Positions 1-9,689 of a stretch of DNA of 64,000 nucleotides are shown here, in pieces. The stretch lies in the NCBI GenBank assembly GCA_051275515.1, contig JBNMOT010000004.1, positions 5,332 through 69,331 of the forward strand. The letters are read 5' to 3'. The translations under genes and the position numbers were made by a program. Position 1 is the first letter of the stretch; each line of letters starts with the position of its first letter. Origin of the DNA: Oleispira sp051275515. Its GTDB lineage: Bacteria; Pseudomonadota; Gammaproteobacteria; Pseudomonadales; Oceanobacteraceae. The notes under the pieces were generated by a model. The model did no database searches. It was not told where the DNA came from and was given only the letters and a program-made list of their open reading frames with translations.

Positions 1-287
1 CTCTGCTGCTCAGGCTTTTTACCTTCAACTTGAACGTTGTTATTCAATAAGTCGTCAATCAACTTATCGTCGTAAGCAGGCAATATAGAAGAGAAACTCT
101 CACCATTACTCAACACGCCTTCAATATTCTGACCGGCAATGCTGACACGCTCTACTTGGCCTGTACGTACACTACTAATGAATTCAGAATACTTGAGTTC
201 TTTGGCTTGGCTGACATTTTGTAAATTATTAAAAACCGTCATCAATACCGCAGCGATGATGGCCCAAAGTACTAAATTCTTTGCCAT
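1..287 (-). CDS. ftsH: ATP-dependent zinc metalloprotease FtsH, N-terminal part
   Basis: The first 95 codons of FtsH, the membrane-bound AAA+ protease that degrades misfolded membrane proteins and regulators. The start MAKNLVLWAII is a membrane segment (about residues 4-22), followed by the conserved KYSEF and VERVSI stretch of the small periplasmic domain. The AAA and protease domains lie beyond the window edge. The ATG at 287 is the only sensible start. It lies downstream of rlmE on the same strand, the usual rlmE-ftsH order. Partial only because the window ends. Confidence 0.93.
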   Translation of the reverse strand, partial: MAKNLVLWAIIAAVLMTVFNNLQNVSQAKELKYSEFISSVRTGQVERVSIAGQNIEGVLSNGESFSSILPAYDDKLIDDLLNNNVQVEGKKPEQQ

Positions 288-437
288 GACAGGCATACCT
301 CTAATTTTATATGTAGCGTAAGTATTATAGCTTACGCAGCTTTTAACCTGATCTCTACTATCTATACGGCGTTAATAGAGAATCAGAGGTCATTTATACC
401 TTTCTTTACTCTACTCACTACCTTAACAAAAGATTGA

Positions 438-1058
438 CTAACCCTTATAACCCTTTGCCACTAAGTACACCTCACGAGAACGTGCTCGAGAAGATTCTGG
501 CTTACGGGTAACAACTTTTAGAAACGATGAACGCATATCTTTAAGATACTCATCAAAGCCCTCTCCATGAAAAACCTTAGCCACATAGCTTCCGCCGGGT
601 TTTAAAACCTGACGAGCCATATCCAAGGCCAGTTCAACCAAATACATTGCACTCGGCTGATCCACTGCACTCATCCCACTCATATTGGGGGCCATATCGG
701 AAATTACAAGGTCAACCTGCCTATTACCAATAATAGTCATTAATTCATCAAATACCGTTTCTTCGGTAAAATCACCCTGCAAGAAAGTAACACCAGCGAT
801 GCCATCCATCGGCAAAATATCAGAGGCGACGACTAGACCATGATCCCCTGCTCGCTTGACTGCAACTTGCGACCAACTACCCGGAGCCGAACCCAAATCA
901 ACAATAGTCATTCCTGGCTTAATCAACCTATCTTTATCATCGATTTCCATCAGCTTATAACACGCGCGAGAACGATAGCCCTCCTCTTTGGCCTTCATCA
1001 CGTAATGATCATTAAAATGCTCATCCATCCAATCATTACTCGATTTTGAACGCGCCAT
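438..1058 (-). CDS. rlmE: 23S rRNA 2'-O-ribose methyltransferase RlmE
   Basis: RlmE (FtsJ/RrmJ) methylates U2552 of 23S rRNA in the 50S subunit, using S-adenosylmethionine. The 206 residues match the family length (E. coli 209). The SAM motif VDLGSAPGSWSQ is at about 53-64. The catalytic tetrad is intact: K35 (CYKL), D121 (ISDMAP), K161 (AKVFHGEG) and E196 (SREVYLV), each offset by three from E. coli K38/D124/K164/E199. It is divergent from yhbY and upstream of ftsH, as in E. coli and Pseudomonas. Confidence 0.97.
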   Translation of the reverse strand: MARSKSSNDWMDEHFNDHYVMKAKEEGYRSRACYKLMEIDDKDRLIKPGMTIVDLGSAPGSWSQVAVKRAGDHGLVVASDILPMDGIAGVTFLQGDFTEETVFDELMTIIGNRQVDLVISDMAPNMSGMSAVDQPSAMYLVELALDMARQVLKPGGSYVAKVFHGEGFDEYLKDMRSSFLKVVTRKPESSRARSREVYLVAKGYKG

Positions 1059-1169
1059 ATCTTATTTTCTCAATTGGTTTTCTACAGATTACCGCTTTAA
1101 GCGGCAAATTCGAATTTATTGCTATATAATCACAGCTTACCACTTAATTAAGTTAGGCAACCAAATCTG

Positions 1170-1469
1170 ATGGCAATTTCTGCTGAACAAAAGAAAGCAA
1201 TGCGCTCTATTGGCCATAATCTAAACCCAGTTGTAACCATAGCCGGTAACGGTTTATCGGAAGCGGTACTGGAAGAATTAAACCGTGCTCTTGATGACCA
1301 CGAGTTAATTAAGGTAAAAGTTTCAATTGGCGAACGCGACATGCGCGCTCAAGCAATTAAAGACATAGTGAAAGAAACCGGTTCTGAATTGATTCAAAAA
1401 ATAGGCAAGGTTGCCTTAATCGTGCGTCGTAATCCGAAAGCTCACCCTAAGCTTTCTAATTTATCTTAG
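1170..1469 (+). CDS. yhbY: YhbY-type CRM-domain RNA-binding protein
   Basis: A 99-residue single CRM-domain protein of the YhbY family, which associates with pre-50S ribosomal subunits. The KKAMRSIGHNLNPVVTIAGNG start, the ALDDHELIKVKV centre and the LIVRRNPKAHPKLSN end are typical. The family's GxxG-like loop is represented by GNGLS near residue 27. It is divergently transcribed from rlmE across 111 bp, a conserved arrangement linking two ribosome-assembly factors. Confidence 0.95.
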   Translation: MAISAEQKKAMRSIGHNLNPVVTIAGNGLSEAVLEELNRALDDHELIKVKVSIGERDMRAQAIKDIVKETGSELIQKIGKVALIVRRNPKAHPKLSNLS

Positions 1470-1486
1470 TTTTTTAGTGACCAATA

Positions 1487-1511
1487 AGCGCCAGGTACTC
1501 AAACTGGCGCT
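1487..1511 (+). terminator. hairpin downstream of yhbY
   Basis: Perfect 8-bp stem (AGCGCCAG / CTGGCGCT) with a 9-nt loop, 18 bases after the yhbY stop. No clear T tract follows, so intrinsic termination is possible but not certain. Confidence 0.4.
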
Positions 1512-1684
1512 ACTCTTTGACGGAGTAATGAGCATTATTTAAAAATATTGCCTCTTTGGAAAAACAATATTCTTGTAAAGATGAATATTAGTGCTCATAT
1601 CACGCCAGAGGCACAAGACCCATCTAAATAGTTTTGATAGCATAGAGGTCATATTTACTGATCCAACTATCTAGGTTACAGCAC

Positions 1685-2803
1685 ATGTCTCAGTTCGTTA
1701 TTTCCGGTACAGGCTTATTTATTCCTCCTTATGCAATTAGTAACGAAGAGCTAGTCAATGCCTTTAATCAATATGTAGAAAAATTCAACGAGCAGCATGC
1801 TGTTGAAATCGAAGCAGGCAATGTCGAAGCTATGACGGGGTCAACACCTGAATTTATTGAAAAAGCCTCAGGCATTAAATCTCGCTATGCTATGTATAAA
1901 GACGGCATTATCGATCCTAATATTATGCATCCCGTCTTTCCAATGACAGAGGGAGGCAAGACACCTGAAATGGTAACAATGGGCATTGCTGCCGCTAAAC
2001 AGGCAATGGCAGAAGCAGGTAAAACGGCAGATGACATCGACCTCGTCGTGGTATCAAGTACGTTCCGTCAGCGTGACTACCCCGGTATTTCAGTAGAAAT
2101 TCAACGTGACTTAGGGATTAAAGGCAGCGCATATGATATGGGCATTGCTTGCTCATCCGCTACCTTCGGTATGATTAACGCGTATGCCGCATTAGCGGCC
2201 GGTATTGCTAAATGCGTTTTATTCGTCAATCCAGAATTCACCACTCCTGGCTTAAACTTCAAAAGTCGGGACAGTCACTTTATCTTTGGCGATGTTGCAA
2301 CGGCCGCGATTATTGAGCCCGAGGCCACCTGTACTAACAATAACGCCTTTCGCATCATCGGTACTAAGCAGATGACTCAGTACTCTGACAACATACGCAG
2401 TGACGCGTCTTATGCAGATTATTGTTTTGATGACTTACCAGAGAGTCGCCCCTTCTTTCAGCAACAGGGACGTAAAGTCTTTAAAGAGCTACTGCCATTA
2501 ATCGTTACCTTTATCTCTGAGCAATTAAAAGAGAACAATATGAAGGCGGAAGATCTAAAACGCATGTGGCTGCATCAAGCCAATATCAACATGAATAATT
2601 TTGCCGCAAAGAAACTTTTAGGACGCCTACCTACATTAGAAGAGGCGCCCGTTGTATTGGATGAATTCGCCAATACAGCCTCTTCCGGTTCTGTTATTGC
2701 TTTCCATAAATACAAAGATGACTTCAAGTCTGGGGAAAAAGGCCTAATTTGTTCATTTGGCGCGGGCTATTCTATTGGTAGCTTAATGGTTGAAAGAGTA
2801 TAA
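1685..2803 (+). CDS. beta-ketoacyl-ACP synthase III-like protein (FabH family)
   Basis: A 372-residue thiolase-fold condensing enzyme of the FabH/KAS III type. It carries the Cys-His-Asn triad of this family: C156 (GIACSSAT), H297 (WLHQANIN) and N330 (FANTASSGS). At 372 residues it is longer than housekeeping FabH (about 320), with extra sequence in the N-terminal third. That fits the FabH2-like group, one Pseudomonas member of which feeds beta-oxidation intermediates back into fatty acid synthesis. That role is inference here. It stands alone, with about 215 bp of untranscribed-looking DNA before it and a corC gene after it. Acyl chain preference cannot be read from sequence. Confidence 0.85.
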   Translation: MSQFVISGTGLFIPPYAISNEELVNAFNQYVEKFNEQHAVEIEAGNVEAMTGSTPEFIEKASGIKSRYAMYKDGIIDPNIMHPVFPMTEGGKTPEMVTMGIAAAKQAMAEAGKTADDIDLVVVSSTFRQRDYPGISVEIQRDLGIKGSAYDMGIACSSATFGMINAYAALAAGIAKCVLFVNPEFTTPGLNFKSRDSHFIFGDVATAAIIEPEATCTNNNAFRIIGTKQMTQYSDNIRSDASYADYCFDDLPESRPFFQQQGRKVFKELLPLIVTFISEQLKENNMKAEDLKRMWLHQANINMNNFAAKKLLGRLPTLEEAPVVLDEFANTASSGSVIAFHKYKDDFKSGEKGLICSFGAGYSIGSLMVERV

Positions 2804-2889
2804 TAAACCGCCAAACGCTTGCTTTTTAAGGTTTAGGCCTTATAAAGTAAACAATGAATCATTGTAATTTGAGAGATCAATAACACTCC

Positions 2890-3729
2890 ATGAGCGAAGA
2901 GCGACTGAGTAGCCAATCTAAAACGTGGCTAGACAAGCTATCCACCTTGTTTTCCGACGATCCGAATGACCGTCAAGATCTAAAAGATATATTACGAGAA
3001 GCCGCTGAGCGAAACGTAGTAGATACTGAAACGCTTTCTATTTTAGAAGGTGCATTGCAAGTTTCCGACATGCAAGTACGTGACATCATGGTGCCACGCT
3101 CGCAAATGGTCTGTATCAAGGCCGAAGAATCTCTCAAAGAATTTCTTCCTTCTATTATCAAATCAGCTCACTCTCGCTTCCCTGTTTTAGGTGAAGATCA
3201 AGACGAAGTGCTCGGTGTATTATTGGCCAAAGATCTATTGCCTCTTATTCTGAATGAAAGCCTTGAAGATTTTAATGTTAAAGATCTTTTACGAGCAGCG
3301 GCATTTGTCCCTGAAAGCAAGCGTCTTAACATTCTATTGAAAGAGTTTCGCGCAACCCGTAACCATATGGCCATTGTCGCGGATGAATTTGGTGGCATTG
3401 CCGGCATAGTCACCATTGAAGATGTACTAGAGCAAATCGTTGGTGAAATCGAAGATGAGCATGATCAGGATGATCATGATAGCTTCATCACTCAGCTTGA
3501 CAACAATGTTCGCATGGTTAAAGCACTCACGACTATTGAGGATTTTAATCAGCATTTTGAGACTAAGTTTGACGAGAAAGAGTTTGATACCATCGGTGGT
3601 ATTATTATTCAACACTTTGGCCGCGTTCCTGAATGCGATGAGGCCATTACGATCAATAACTGGCGTTTTAAAGTAGTTAATGGCACGGGACGACGAATTA
3701 ATTTAATGGAAGTTACTCCCGTCGATTAA
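2890..3729 (+). CDS. corC: CorC/HlyC-type CBS-domain protein
   Basis: A 279-residue soluble CorC: two CBS domains (from about residue 62, VRDIMVPRSQMV, and about 130-185, ending GIVTIEDVLEQIVGEIEDE) and a C-terminal CorC/HlyC transporter-associated domain (about 200-279). CorC is linked to magnesium and cobalt homeostasis. The corC-lnt neighbourhood is conserved in gammaproteobacteria, although here a strong hairpin lies between the two genes. Confidence 0.92.
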   Translation: MSEERLSSQSKTWLDKLSTLFSDDPNDRQDLKDILREAAERNVVDTETLSILEGALQVSDMQVRDIMVPRSQMVCIKAEESLKEFLPSIIKSAHSRFPVLGEDQDEVLGVLLAKDLLPLILNESLEDFNVKDLLRAAAFVPESKRLNILLKEFRATRNHMAIVADEFGGIAGIVTIEDVLEQIVGEIEDEHDQDDHDSFITQLDNNVRMVKALTTIEDFNQHFETKFDEKEFDTIGGIIIQHFGRVPECDEAITINNWRFKVVNGTGRRINLMEVTPVD

Positions 3730-3754
3730 TTTTTTGGTAAAAGCTGAATAATTT

Positions 3755-3782
3755 AAAAAGAAAGCCTAGTGCTTTCTTTTTT
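3755..3782 (+). terminator. intrinsic terminator between corC and lnt
   Basis: An 11-bp A/T-flanked stem (AAAAAGAAAGC / GCTTTCTTTTT) with a 5-nt loop CTAGT and a T run. The hairpin ends just before lnt, so lnt expression probably relies on read-through or on a promoter very near its start. Confidence 0.8.
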
Positions 3783-3804
3783 GTTTTCTATATCAAGGGT
3801 TTAT

Positions 3805-5307
3805 ATGATTCTCGTTCAAAGACTCATTGCACAGCCGCGTTTAATCGCCTTGCTGTCGGGATTAGTCTTTCCTTTTGCCATCGCGCCTTTTTTTATTTGG
3901 CCCATCGCAATCCTCTCTTTAGTAGGCTTACTCTTTTGCCTGTACAACTGCTCAGTAAAAGAAGCGGCTATTCGCACGTGGCTTTTTGGTTTCGGAAAAT
4001 TTTCTATTGGTGTCTCTTGGATTTATGTCAGCATGCACGATCATGGTGGCACCCCTGCGGTATTGGCCATATTGATGGTCGGATTATTTGCCGCTTTTCT
4101 AGCAACCTTTCCTGCTCTTTTCATGGTTTTCTTTCAGCGTTTTTATAATCAAGCATATAATAAACCGATTATTTCCATACTCGCCTTCGCTGCGTTATGG
4201 TTTACTTATGAATGGTTTCGTAGCTGGTTCCTAACCGGATTCCCTTGGCTATTTGCTGGGGATGCACAACTGTATACTTGGCTTAATGGCTGGGCACCTA
4301 TTCTAAGTGTGTATGGTCTTTCATTTTTTACAGCCCTTAGTGCTGCGGCGATTTATTTCAGCCTACGCAATAAAAAAATTCACTACTTATTTTTTTTAAT
4401 CGTATGGCCAATCGGATATTTACTGCAAGGAATAAGCTGGACAGAGGCGACCAACGAACTAAAAGTTAGTGCGGTTCAAGGAAATATTGCTTTAGAACTA
4501 AAATGGTTACCCGAACAACAGATGCCAACCCTTAACGCTTATTTAGAACAAACAAGACAACACTGGGACAGTGATTTAGTGCTATGGCCAGAAACGGCCG
4601 TTACCGCACTAAAAGATCAATTTCAATATTATCTCAATACAATTAACCAAGAAGCAACTAACAACAAGACTGCGTTAATTACCGGCATTCCGTTTCGTTA
4701 TACTCAAGGTCCTTTCAGAGGAGAGTTTCACAATAGCATTCTAGCCATTGGGATGGGTGAAGGCTTGTATCATAAGCAGAAACTTGTCCCTTTTGGTGAA
4801 TATATCCCACTAGAAAAAATAATACGTGGACTGCTGCCATTTTTCGACCTACCGATGTCTAGTTTTAAACAAGGAGATAAAAAGCAGAATTTATTAAAGA
4901 TAGAAAAAGATGAACAGCTCTTTTTAATTGCGCCTTTTATTTGCTACGAAATTGTTTATCCGGAATTTGTTGCCGATATGGCAGAAGACTCAGACTTGCT
5001 CATAACCATTAGTAACGATGCTTGGTTTGGTGACTCTCTGGGCCCAAAACAACACATGGCCATTGCACAGATGCGTGCATTAGAGACCCAGCGTTATTTA
5101 TTACGTTCAACGAATACCGGTATCACGGCACTGGTCAATCATAAAGGTGAAATTCTTAAACAGCTACCTACGAATCAAAGAGCCACGCTTACTGCTCTAG
5201 CACAAACCAGACAAGGCTCTACGCCTTTTATGCTGTTTGGTTTATGGCCGTTGTTTTTAACATCAATATTCATTCTTTTATTAGGACTCTACCGTAGAAA
5301 AACATAA
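3805..5307 (+). CDS. lnt: apolipoprotein N-acyltransferase Lnt
   Basis: Lnt adds the third acyl chain to the N-terminal Cys of outer-membrane lipoproteins. The 500 residues include six or so membrane segments in the first 210 residues and a nitrilase-fold domain after that. The Glu-Lys-Cys triad is visible as WPETAV, HKQKLVPFGEY and APFICYEI, and NDAWFGDS follows. The ATG at 3805 with AAGGG eight bases upstream is preferred over a GTG at 3769, which would sit inside the terminator hairpin. Confidence 0.95.
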   Translation: MILVQRLIAQPRLIALLSGLVFPFAIAPFFIWPIAILSLVGLLFCLYNCSVKEAAIRTWLFGFGKFSIGVSWIYVSMHDHGGTPAVLAILMVGLFAAFLATFPALFMVFFQRFYNQAYNKPIISILAFAALWFTYEWFRSWFLTGFPWLFAGDAQLYTWLNGWAPILSVYGLSFFTALSAAAIYFSLRNKKIHYLFFLIVWPIGYLLQGISWTEATNELKVSAVQGNIALELKWLPEQQMPTLNAYLEQTRQHWDSDLVLWPETAVTALKDQFQYYLNTINQEATNNKTALITGIPFRYTQGPFRGEFHNSILAIGMGEGLYHKQKLVPFGEYIPLEKIIRGLLPFFDLPMSSFKQGDKKQNLLKIEKDEQLFLIAPFICYEIVYPEFVADMAEDSDLLITISNDAWFGDSLGPKQHMAIAQMRALETQRYLLRSTNTGITALVNHKGEILKQLPTNQRATLTALAQTRQGSTPFMLFGLWPLFLTSIFILLLGLYRRKT

Positions 5308-5326
5308 TGTAATGAACGTCGCACAC

Positions 5327-5355
5327 AAAAAAAGCCCAGTATCATGGGCTTTTTT
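5327..5355. terminator. bidirectional intrinsic terminator after lnt
   Basis: Stem AAAAAGCCCA / TGGGCTTTTT with loop GTATCA and flanking A and T runs. It lies between the converging lnt and GntR-type regulator genes and can serve both. Confidence 0.85.
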
Positions 5356-5378
5356 AATAGTAAATAATAACCGACCAT

Positions 5379-5423
5379 ATAATTAACCAATATAATTAAC
5401 CAATATAATTAACCAATATAATT
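5379..5423. repeat. 13-bp tandem repeat, 3.5 copies
   Basis: The unit ATAATTAACCAAT occurs three times without a mismatch, plus a partial copy, and stops four bases before the end of the GntR-type gene. Perfect copies suggest recent slippage. No role is evident. Confidence 0.9.
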
Positions 5424-5426
5424 CGA

Positions 5427-6272
5427 TCATTCAGTATCTAATAATTCAACACTTAAGGATTCTGAATCAATAATTTTTGGACTCTTATGCATTATATCAT
5501 CTAAGTTCATAATATTTTCTCCATTGTGTAAAGGCGAAGCCGTTAAATATGGCTCTTTGGGTAACGTTAATAAATAACTTTTCAAGGGCTCAGTTATTTT
5601 TTCAATGTATTCAACATACTGTCGCACCATCTCATCAATATCTAAAACACCACTTACAATACGTATCATCATGCCCACTAACCAATCAAGATGAACTTTG
5701 ACATCAATTAACTCATAACTTTTTTCAGTTAACGCTTGACGTATCTGCCGAGAACTACTGCCTGCCACCTGCATAAAAACATTATCAGTGGATTCTAATA
5801 ATGCATCCATTAACTCTACATCTAACTTTGCAAGTGCACGCTGACTGTCGCCATTTTGCATACTCTGATACATTTTATGTACGACACTGAAAATTTTCCC
5901 TTGTGAATTTTTCGCACTTTTTTCTGCAGACATTTTCATCACTGCCGGCATAGCATGGCTGAAAAACTCTAAACCGGATAATAAGAAATCACCCCCTAAT
6001 TCAAGCTCATTAATTTGGTACAAATCACTCAAGAATCCCAAATTACCATCACGCTTGTAATCAAGGATTTTTATACCAGAGCCCTGCAGAGTATGCACAA
6101 CTCTCATTCTCGTTAGAGTCCTTAACGCCATACGTAAAGAGGTCCTATCCACCCCTAGGTATTTTGCAAGATGTCGCTCTGGTGGTAATTTATCGCCGGG
6201 CACAAGCTTACCGGTATAAACTAATGCTATTAATAAATCTGTAATTTGGTCGGGCAGTATTTTTACTGACAT
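5427..6272 (-). CDS. GntR/FadR-type transcriptional regulator
   Basis: A 281-residue regulator with an N-terminal winged helix (about residues 4-70). The hallmark stretch is GKLVPGDKLPPERHLAKYLG, followed by DRTSLRMALRTLTRM and a wing ending LQGSGIKI. The remaining 200 residues are helical and resemble an FCD/FadR ligand-binding domain, but I do not see a full set of metal-binding His residues, so the ligand is unknown. A fatty-acid or acyl-CoA signal is only a guess from the FadR-like layout. The ATG at 6272 is preferred over an upstream TTG at 6317; neither has a good ribosome binding site. Confidence 0.8.
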   Translation of the reverse strand: MSVKILPDQITDLLIALVYTGKLVPGDKLPPERHLAKYLGVDRTSLRMALRTLTRMRVVHTLQGSGIKILDYKRDGNLGFLSDLYQINELELGGDFLLSGLEFFSHAMPAVMKMSAEKSAKNSQGKIFSVVHKMYQSMQNGDSQRALAKLDVELMDALLESTDNVFMQVAGSSSRQIRQALTEKSYELIDVKVHLDWLVGMMIRIVSGVLDIDEMVRQYVEYIEKITEPLKSYLLTLPKEPYLTASPLHNGENIMNLDDIMHKSPKIIDSESLSVELLDTE

Positions 6273-6455
6273 TTGTTTATTATCACAACCATCAAAGTAA
6301 GTATTCTGTAAATGCAACTACTATAGCACTCGCTGTAGTAAGAATTCTACAAATGATTCGGATTAACCAATCTTATTTAATATTCGACAATAATTATGTG
6401 TTCACATTTTTCAAAAATAGATTAATGTAAAAATAAGCAATGAAAGACAGGCAAT

Positions 6456-7439
6456 TTAACCGCCTGTATGTGACATGAACCTTAGGATTTGAACTTCTTC
6501 AGCAAGGTCAAAATTGTGTTTTTCAGGTTTTAAGTGTAATGCAGAAATTAATGCCTTTTTTATCTCGTCATCAGAACAGCCATTGCGAATAATGGTACGT
6601 AAGTCCTGACTATTCTCATTTCCTAAACATAATAATAAACATCCAACCGCCGTAATTCTTACTCGATTACAGTCACTGCAAAAATTATTAGTATGAGGAG
6701 AAATAAAACCAATTCTACTGGTATAACCCTCAATTGCTGAATAAACCGCAGGGCCACCTGTTTTATAACTTGATGATTTTAAAGAATATTTTTCTTCTAT
6801 TTTACTTTTTATATCAGCACTGGATAAAAAAGTGACGCTGCGATCATATCCCACTTCACCTAATGGCATCTCTTCGATAAAAGAAATATCTAAATCATGT
6901 TCTAAGGCGAAATCAGTGAGTGGCACAATTTCATCTTCATTCATGCCACGCATAATCACTGCATTTAGTTTGATACTATCGAAGGGGTATTTTTTTGCTT
7001 CAGTGATGCCATCAAGCACCGCGTGTAATCGATCACGACGAGTAAGCTTATGAAATCGTTCAGCTTTTAGAGTATCCAAACTAATATTCAAGCGCGATAA
7101 GCCCGCTTCGAATAAAGGTTGGGCATACTGAGCTAACAAAGTACCGTTAGTCGTCATAACGACCTCTTCGATACCTTCAATCGCTTTAATACTCGCAACC
7201 AGCTCAGGCAACTTTTTACGCATTAACGGCTCACCACCGGTTAAACGAATTTTTGTCACACCCAACTGAGCAAAACTGGTGGCCACGCGAGTGATTTCCT
7301 CAAACGATAAAATATCTTGGCGAGGTAAAAATTCAACATCTTCACTCATGCAGTAACTGCAACGTAAATCGCAGCGATCAGTGACGGATATACGGACATA
7401 CTCGATGGTGCGCCCAAAAGGGTCTATTAACTGTTTCAT
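6456..7439 (-). CDS. moaA: GTP 3',8-cyclase MoaA
   Basis: MoaA is the radical-SAM enzyme that starts molybdenum cofactor synthesis by rearranging GTP. The 327 residues match the family. The radical-SAM cluster motif is C23-x3-C27-x2-C30. The second cluster motif near the C-terminus is CSDC followed by Cys 14 residues later. The chain ends in Gly-Gly, as MoaA requires for activity. Other mo genes are not adjacent. Confidence 0.96.
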   Translation of the reverse strand: MKQLIDPFGRTIEYVRISVTDRCDLRCSYCMSEDVEFLPRQDILSFEEITRVATSFAQLGVTKIRLTGGEPLMRKKLPELVASIKAIEGIEEVVMTTNGTLLAQYAQPLFEAGLSRLNISLDTLKAERFHKLTRRDRLHAVLDGITEAKKYPFDSIKLNAVIMRGMNEDEIVPLTDFALEHDLDISFIEEMPLGEVGYDRSVTFLSSADIKSKIEEKYSLKSSSYKTGGPAVYSAIEGYTSRIGFISPHTNNFCSDCNRVRITAVGCLLLCLGNENSQDLRTIIRNGCSDDEIKKALISALHLKPEKHNFDLAEEVQILRFMSHTGG

Positions 7440-7593
7440 CTTTATATTCTATGGCAGCGTAACGCGAGTAGCCAGCGCATCTAACCACAGAATTAAAAAT
7501 TGTTTATTAATACTGATTATTAGCCCCTATCTAATGGCAATTCGATCCGCCAATAAAGCAAGGTAAACCCTTGAATATATTAGATTTTAGTAC

Positions 7594-9402
7594 TTATTTC
7601 TCATTAAATAAACAGGCAGAAACTAAAGATGTGCGCGTTAACGGCTTATCTAATATACGAACACTCGCACACATATCTGGCTCAATTTGTTGCCCAACCC
7701 AGTTCACTAAAATAAAACGAGCATTATCTGGATTGGTTAACATGAAAATGTAATTACGCGCGTCACGATTTAATGCACCATCAACTAAAATAAATGAATA
7801 GCCCTCAACGGACGATAAAGTTTGGTCAATACTCGCAATAATATCAACATTTTCCGCCCCCAGCTCGTTAATGAACCACTGCTTAAATAAAACAGAATCC
7901 GTATAAACACAGAACCTGCCACCTAATGGAATCGGCATGGGTTGAATAAAGGAATGACTCAACGCTCTCGTTTTCACAAAAAAATCAAAGGTAGAACCTT
8001 TTTCATCAGAATGGAGTAACGACAATTCTCCCTGCAGCATATTACAAATTTGTCGAGAAATAGGCAGGCCAAGGCCTGTGCCACCGTGTTCACGGGCATA
8101 AGAATTATCAACTTGCTGAAAGGTCTCAAAAATACGCTTACTCGCAATATCAGGAATCCCAATTCCAGTATCGCTGACCTCGCCTTGCAGGCACCCATTG
8201 CGCCAACCAATTACGACACGGATACCACCTGCATGAGTAAATTTAATCGCGTTACCGATAAGGTTGATCAGTACTTTTCTGAAATTTACAGGATCCACAT
8301 CAATCTCCGCAGGTACGGAATGACTAAAAGTTAACACTAAATCTAAACGTTTTTCAGCGATGTCAGTGGTAAATAAAGCAACGATGCCCTGAAAAAATCC
8401 TTCGGTCTCTACCGCTTCTCTCTGCACCTTTAAGCCACCCGCTTCAATGGCAGCAACATCTAAAATCTGATTCACCGTATCCAGCAGCACCTGTGCACTC
8501 ATGTTGCACAATCCAACATATTTTTCCTGTTTTTCGGTGATACAGGTATCCATTAATAATTTGTTCATCCCTAAAATACCACTGATCGGCGTTCTCAACT
8601 CATGACTCATATTCGATAAAAACTGCCCCTTTATCTCATTAGCCACATTCGCATTATGCGTCACTTGCTTAAGCTCTGCCTCCAAGATCAACGCCTGATC
8701 GACATCCGACTGAAGTTGTGTGTTCAGTTTCACTAATGCTTCGTTCATCTCACCATACATACTGCGGTAGGCCAGAATTAAAGGAATGGCGATGGCAAGC
8801 AATACAATACTCATACCGATAACGTATAAAACAGCATGCTGTAGTGAATTTTCAATAACCGTAATGTCCATGTCTGCAGCAGCAACATAAGGAAAGCCTT
8901 CGGGTGAGAGCATTGGTATCAGAATTGTTCTAAATAATCCCCAAGAATCCCCCGCTGTCACATAGATAGGCTCTTTCGCGGTCATTGCCTCAAAATACTC
9001 AGGTGCGCCTTCCGGGTAATCCGTCCAGTAGGTGACAACTTTATTATTTTTAATATCGTCTTGGGTATAGTTACAAGAAGTGAAATAAATCTTACCTTCG
9101 ACCATCACATAGCTATAAAGATAGGTTAAATCACCACTACCAGCGTGGAGACTCATTAATTCTAAATTGTGCTGGTCTTGCTCATCAGAAATGGCGTTGG
9201 CTGAGTGAGCAAGATCATGAAAGTCTGCCGGTAATATTGCGGAAATATTGCTGGCAGCGGCCAATAATCGTTGATCGATATCGTTTAAAAAACGATCTCG
9301 CTCTTCGATATAGCTAATAGAAGCAATTAAAAACACACCCAAAATATAAACAAAAATGGCCCCAGAAAAGCGCGTTACTCTAGACTTCACATTTAATCCC
9401 AT
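7594..9402 (-). CDS. membrane sensor histidine kinase with degenerate receiver-like tail
   Basis: A 602-residue inner-membrane sensor kinase. One membrane helix near residues 11-33 and a second near 190-215 enclose a periplasmic sensing domain of about 155 residues. A helical linker leads to HisKA (SNMSHELRTP) and an HATPase domain with N box NLIGNAIKF, G1 DTGIGIPD and G2 GGTGLGLP. The last 110 residues look like a receiver: LVDGAL could supply the Asp and LDKPL the Lys. However, the acidic pair after strand 1 is replaced by VYTDS and the Thr/Ser is missing. No response regulator is adjacent. ATG 9402 is chosen over a TTG at 9420. Confidence 0.88.
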   Translation of the reverse strand: MGLNVKSRVTRFSGAIFVYILGVFLIASISYIEERDRFLNDIDQRLLAAASNISAILPADFHDLAHSANAISDEQDQHNLELMSLHAGSGDLTYLYSYVMVEGKIYFTSCNYTQDDIKNNKVVTYWTDYPEGAPEYFEAMTAKEPIYVTAGDSWGLFRTILIPMLSPEGFPYVAAADMDITVIENSLQHAVLYVIGMSIVLLAIAIPLILAYRSMYGEMNEALVKLNTQLQSDVDQALILEAELKQVTHNANVANEIKGQFLSNMSHELRTPISGILGMNKLLMDTCITEKQEKYVGLCNMSAQVLLDTVNQILDVAAIEAGGLKVQREAVETEGFFQGIVALFTTDIAEKRLDLVLTFSHSVPAEIDVDPVNFRKVLINLIGNAIKFTHAGGIRVVIGWRNGCLQGEVSDTGIGIPDIASKRIFETFQQVDNSYAREHGGTGLGLPISRQICNMLQGELSLLHSDEKGSTFDFFVKTRALSHSFIQPMPIPLGGRFCVYTDSVLFKQWFINELGAENVDIIASIDQTLSSVEGYSFILVDGALNRDARNYIFMLTNPDNARFILVNWVGQQIEPDMCASVRILDKPLTRTSLVSACLFNEK

Positions 9403-9689
9403 CTTATTATGAACACACAATAATCAGCAAATGTTCACTAACATCGATTCGTATCTAGTGCTAACCATAGACCCATTATAAAAAATAGTTTTAATAATAA
9501 GCCCTTATTCATTTCCCACTCCTCCCTTAAAAACTAGAATTGTTATTCACACATATTATTTACCTTTCCCATCAATCCCTACTCACTAGCCCTATTCCAA
9601 TATCCTCTCCAATGACAACGCTACCCGCAGCCTTCTGCTTAGGGTAAACTGACCCTCTTATTCGAACCTTGATTTACAAGATTATTACT

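Noticed and set aside
3769..3804. GTG start adding 12 residues to Lnt
   Set aside because: The codon lies inside the intrinsic terminator and the ATG at 3805 has a proper ribosome binding site.
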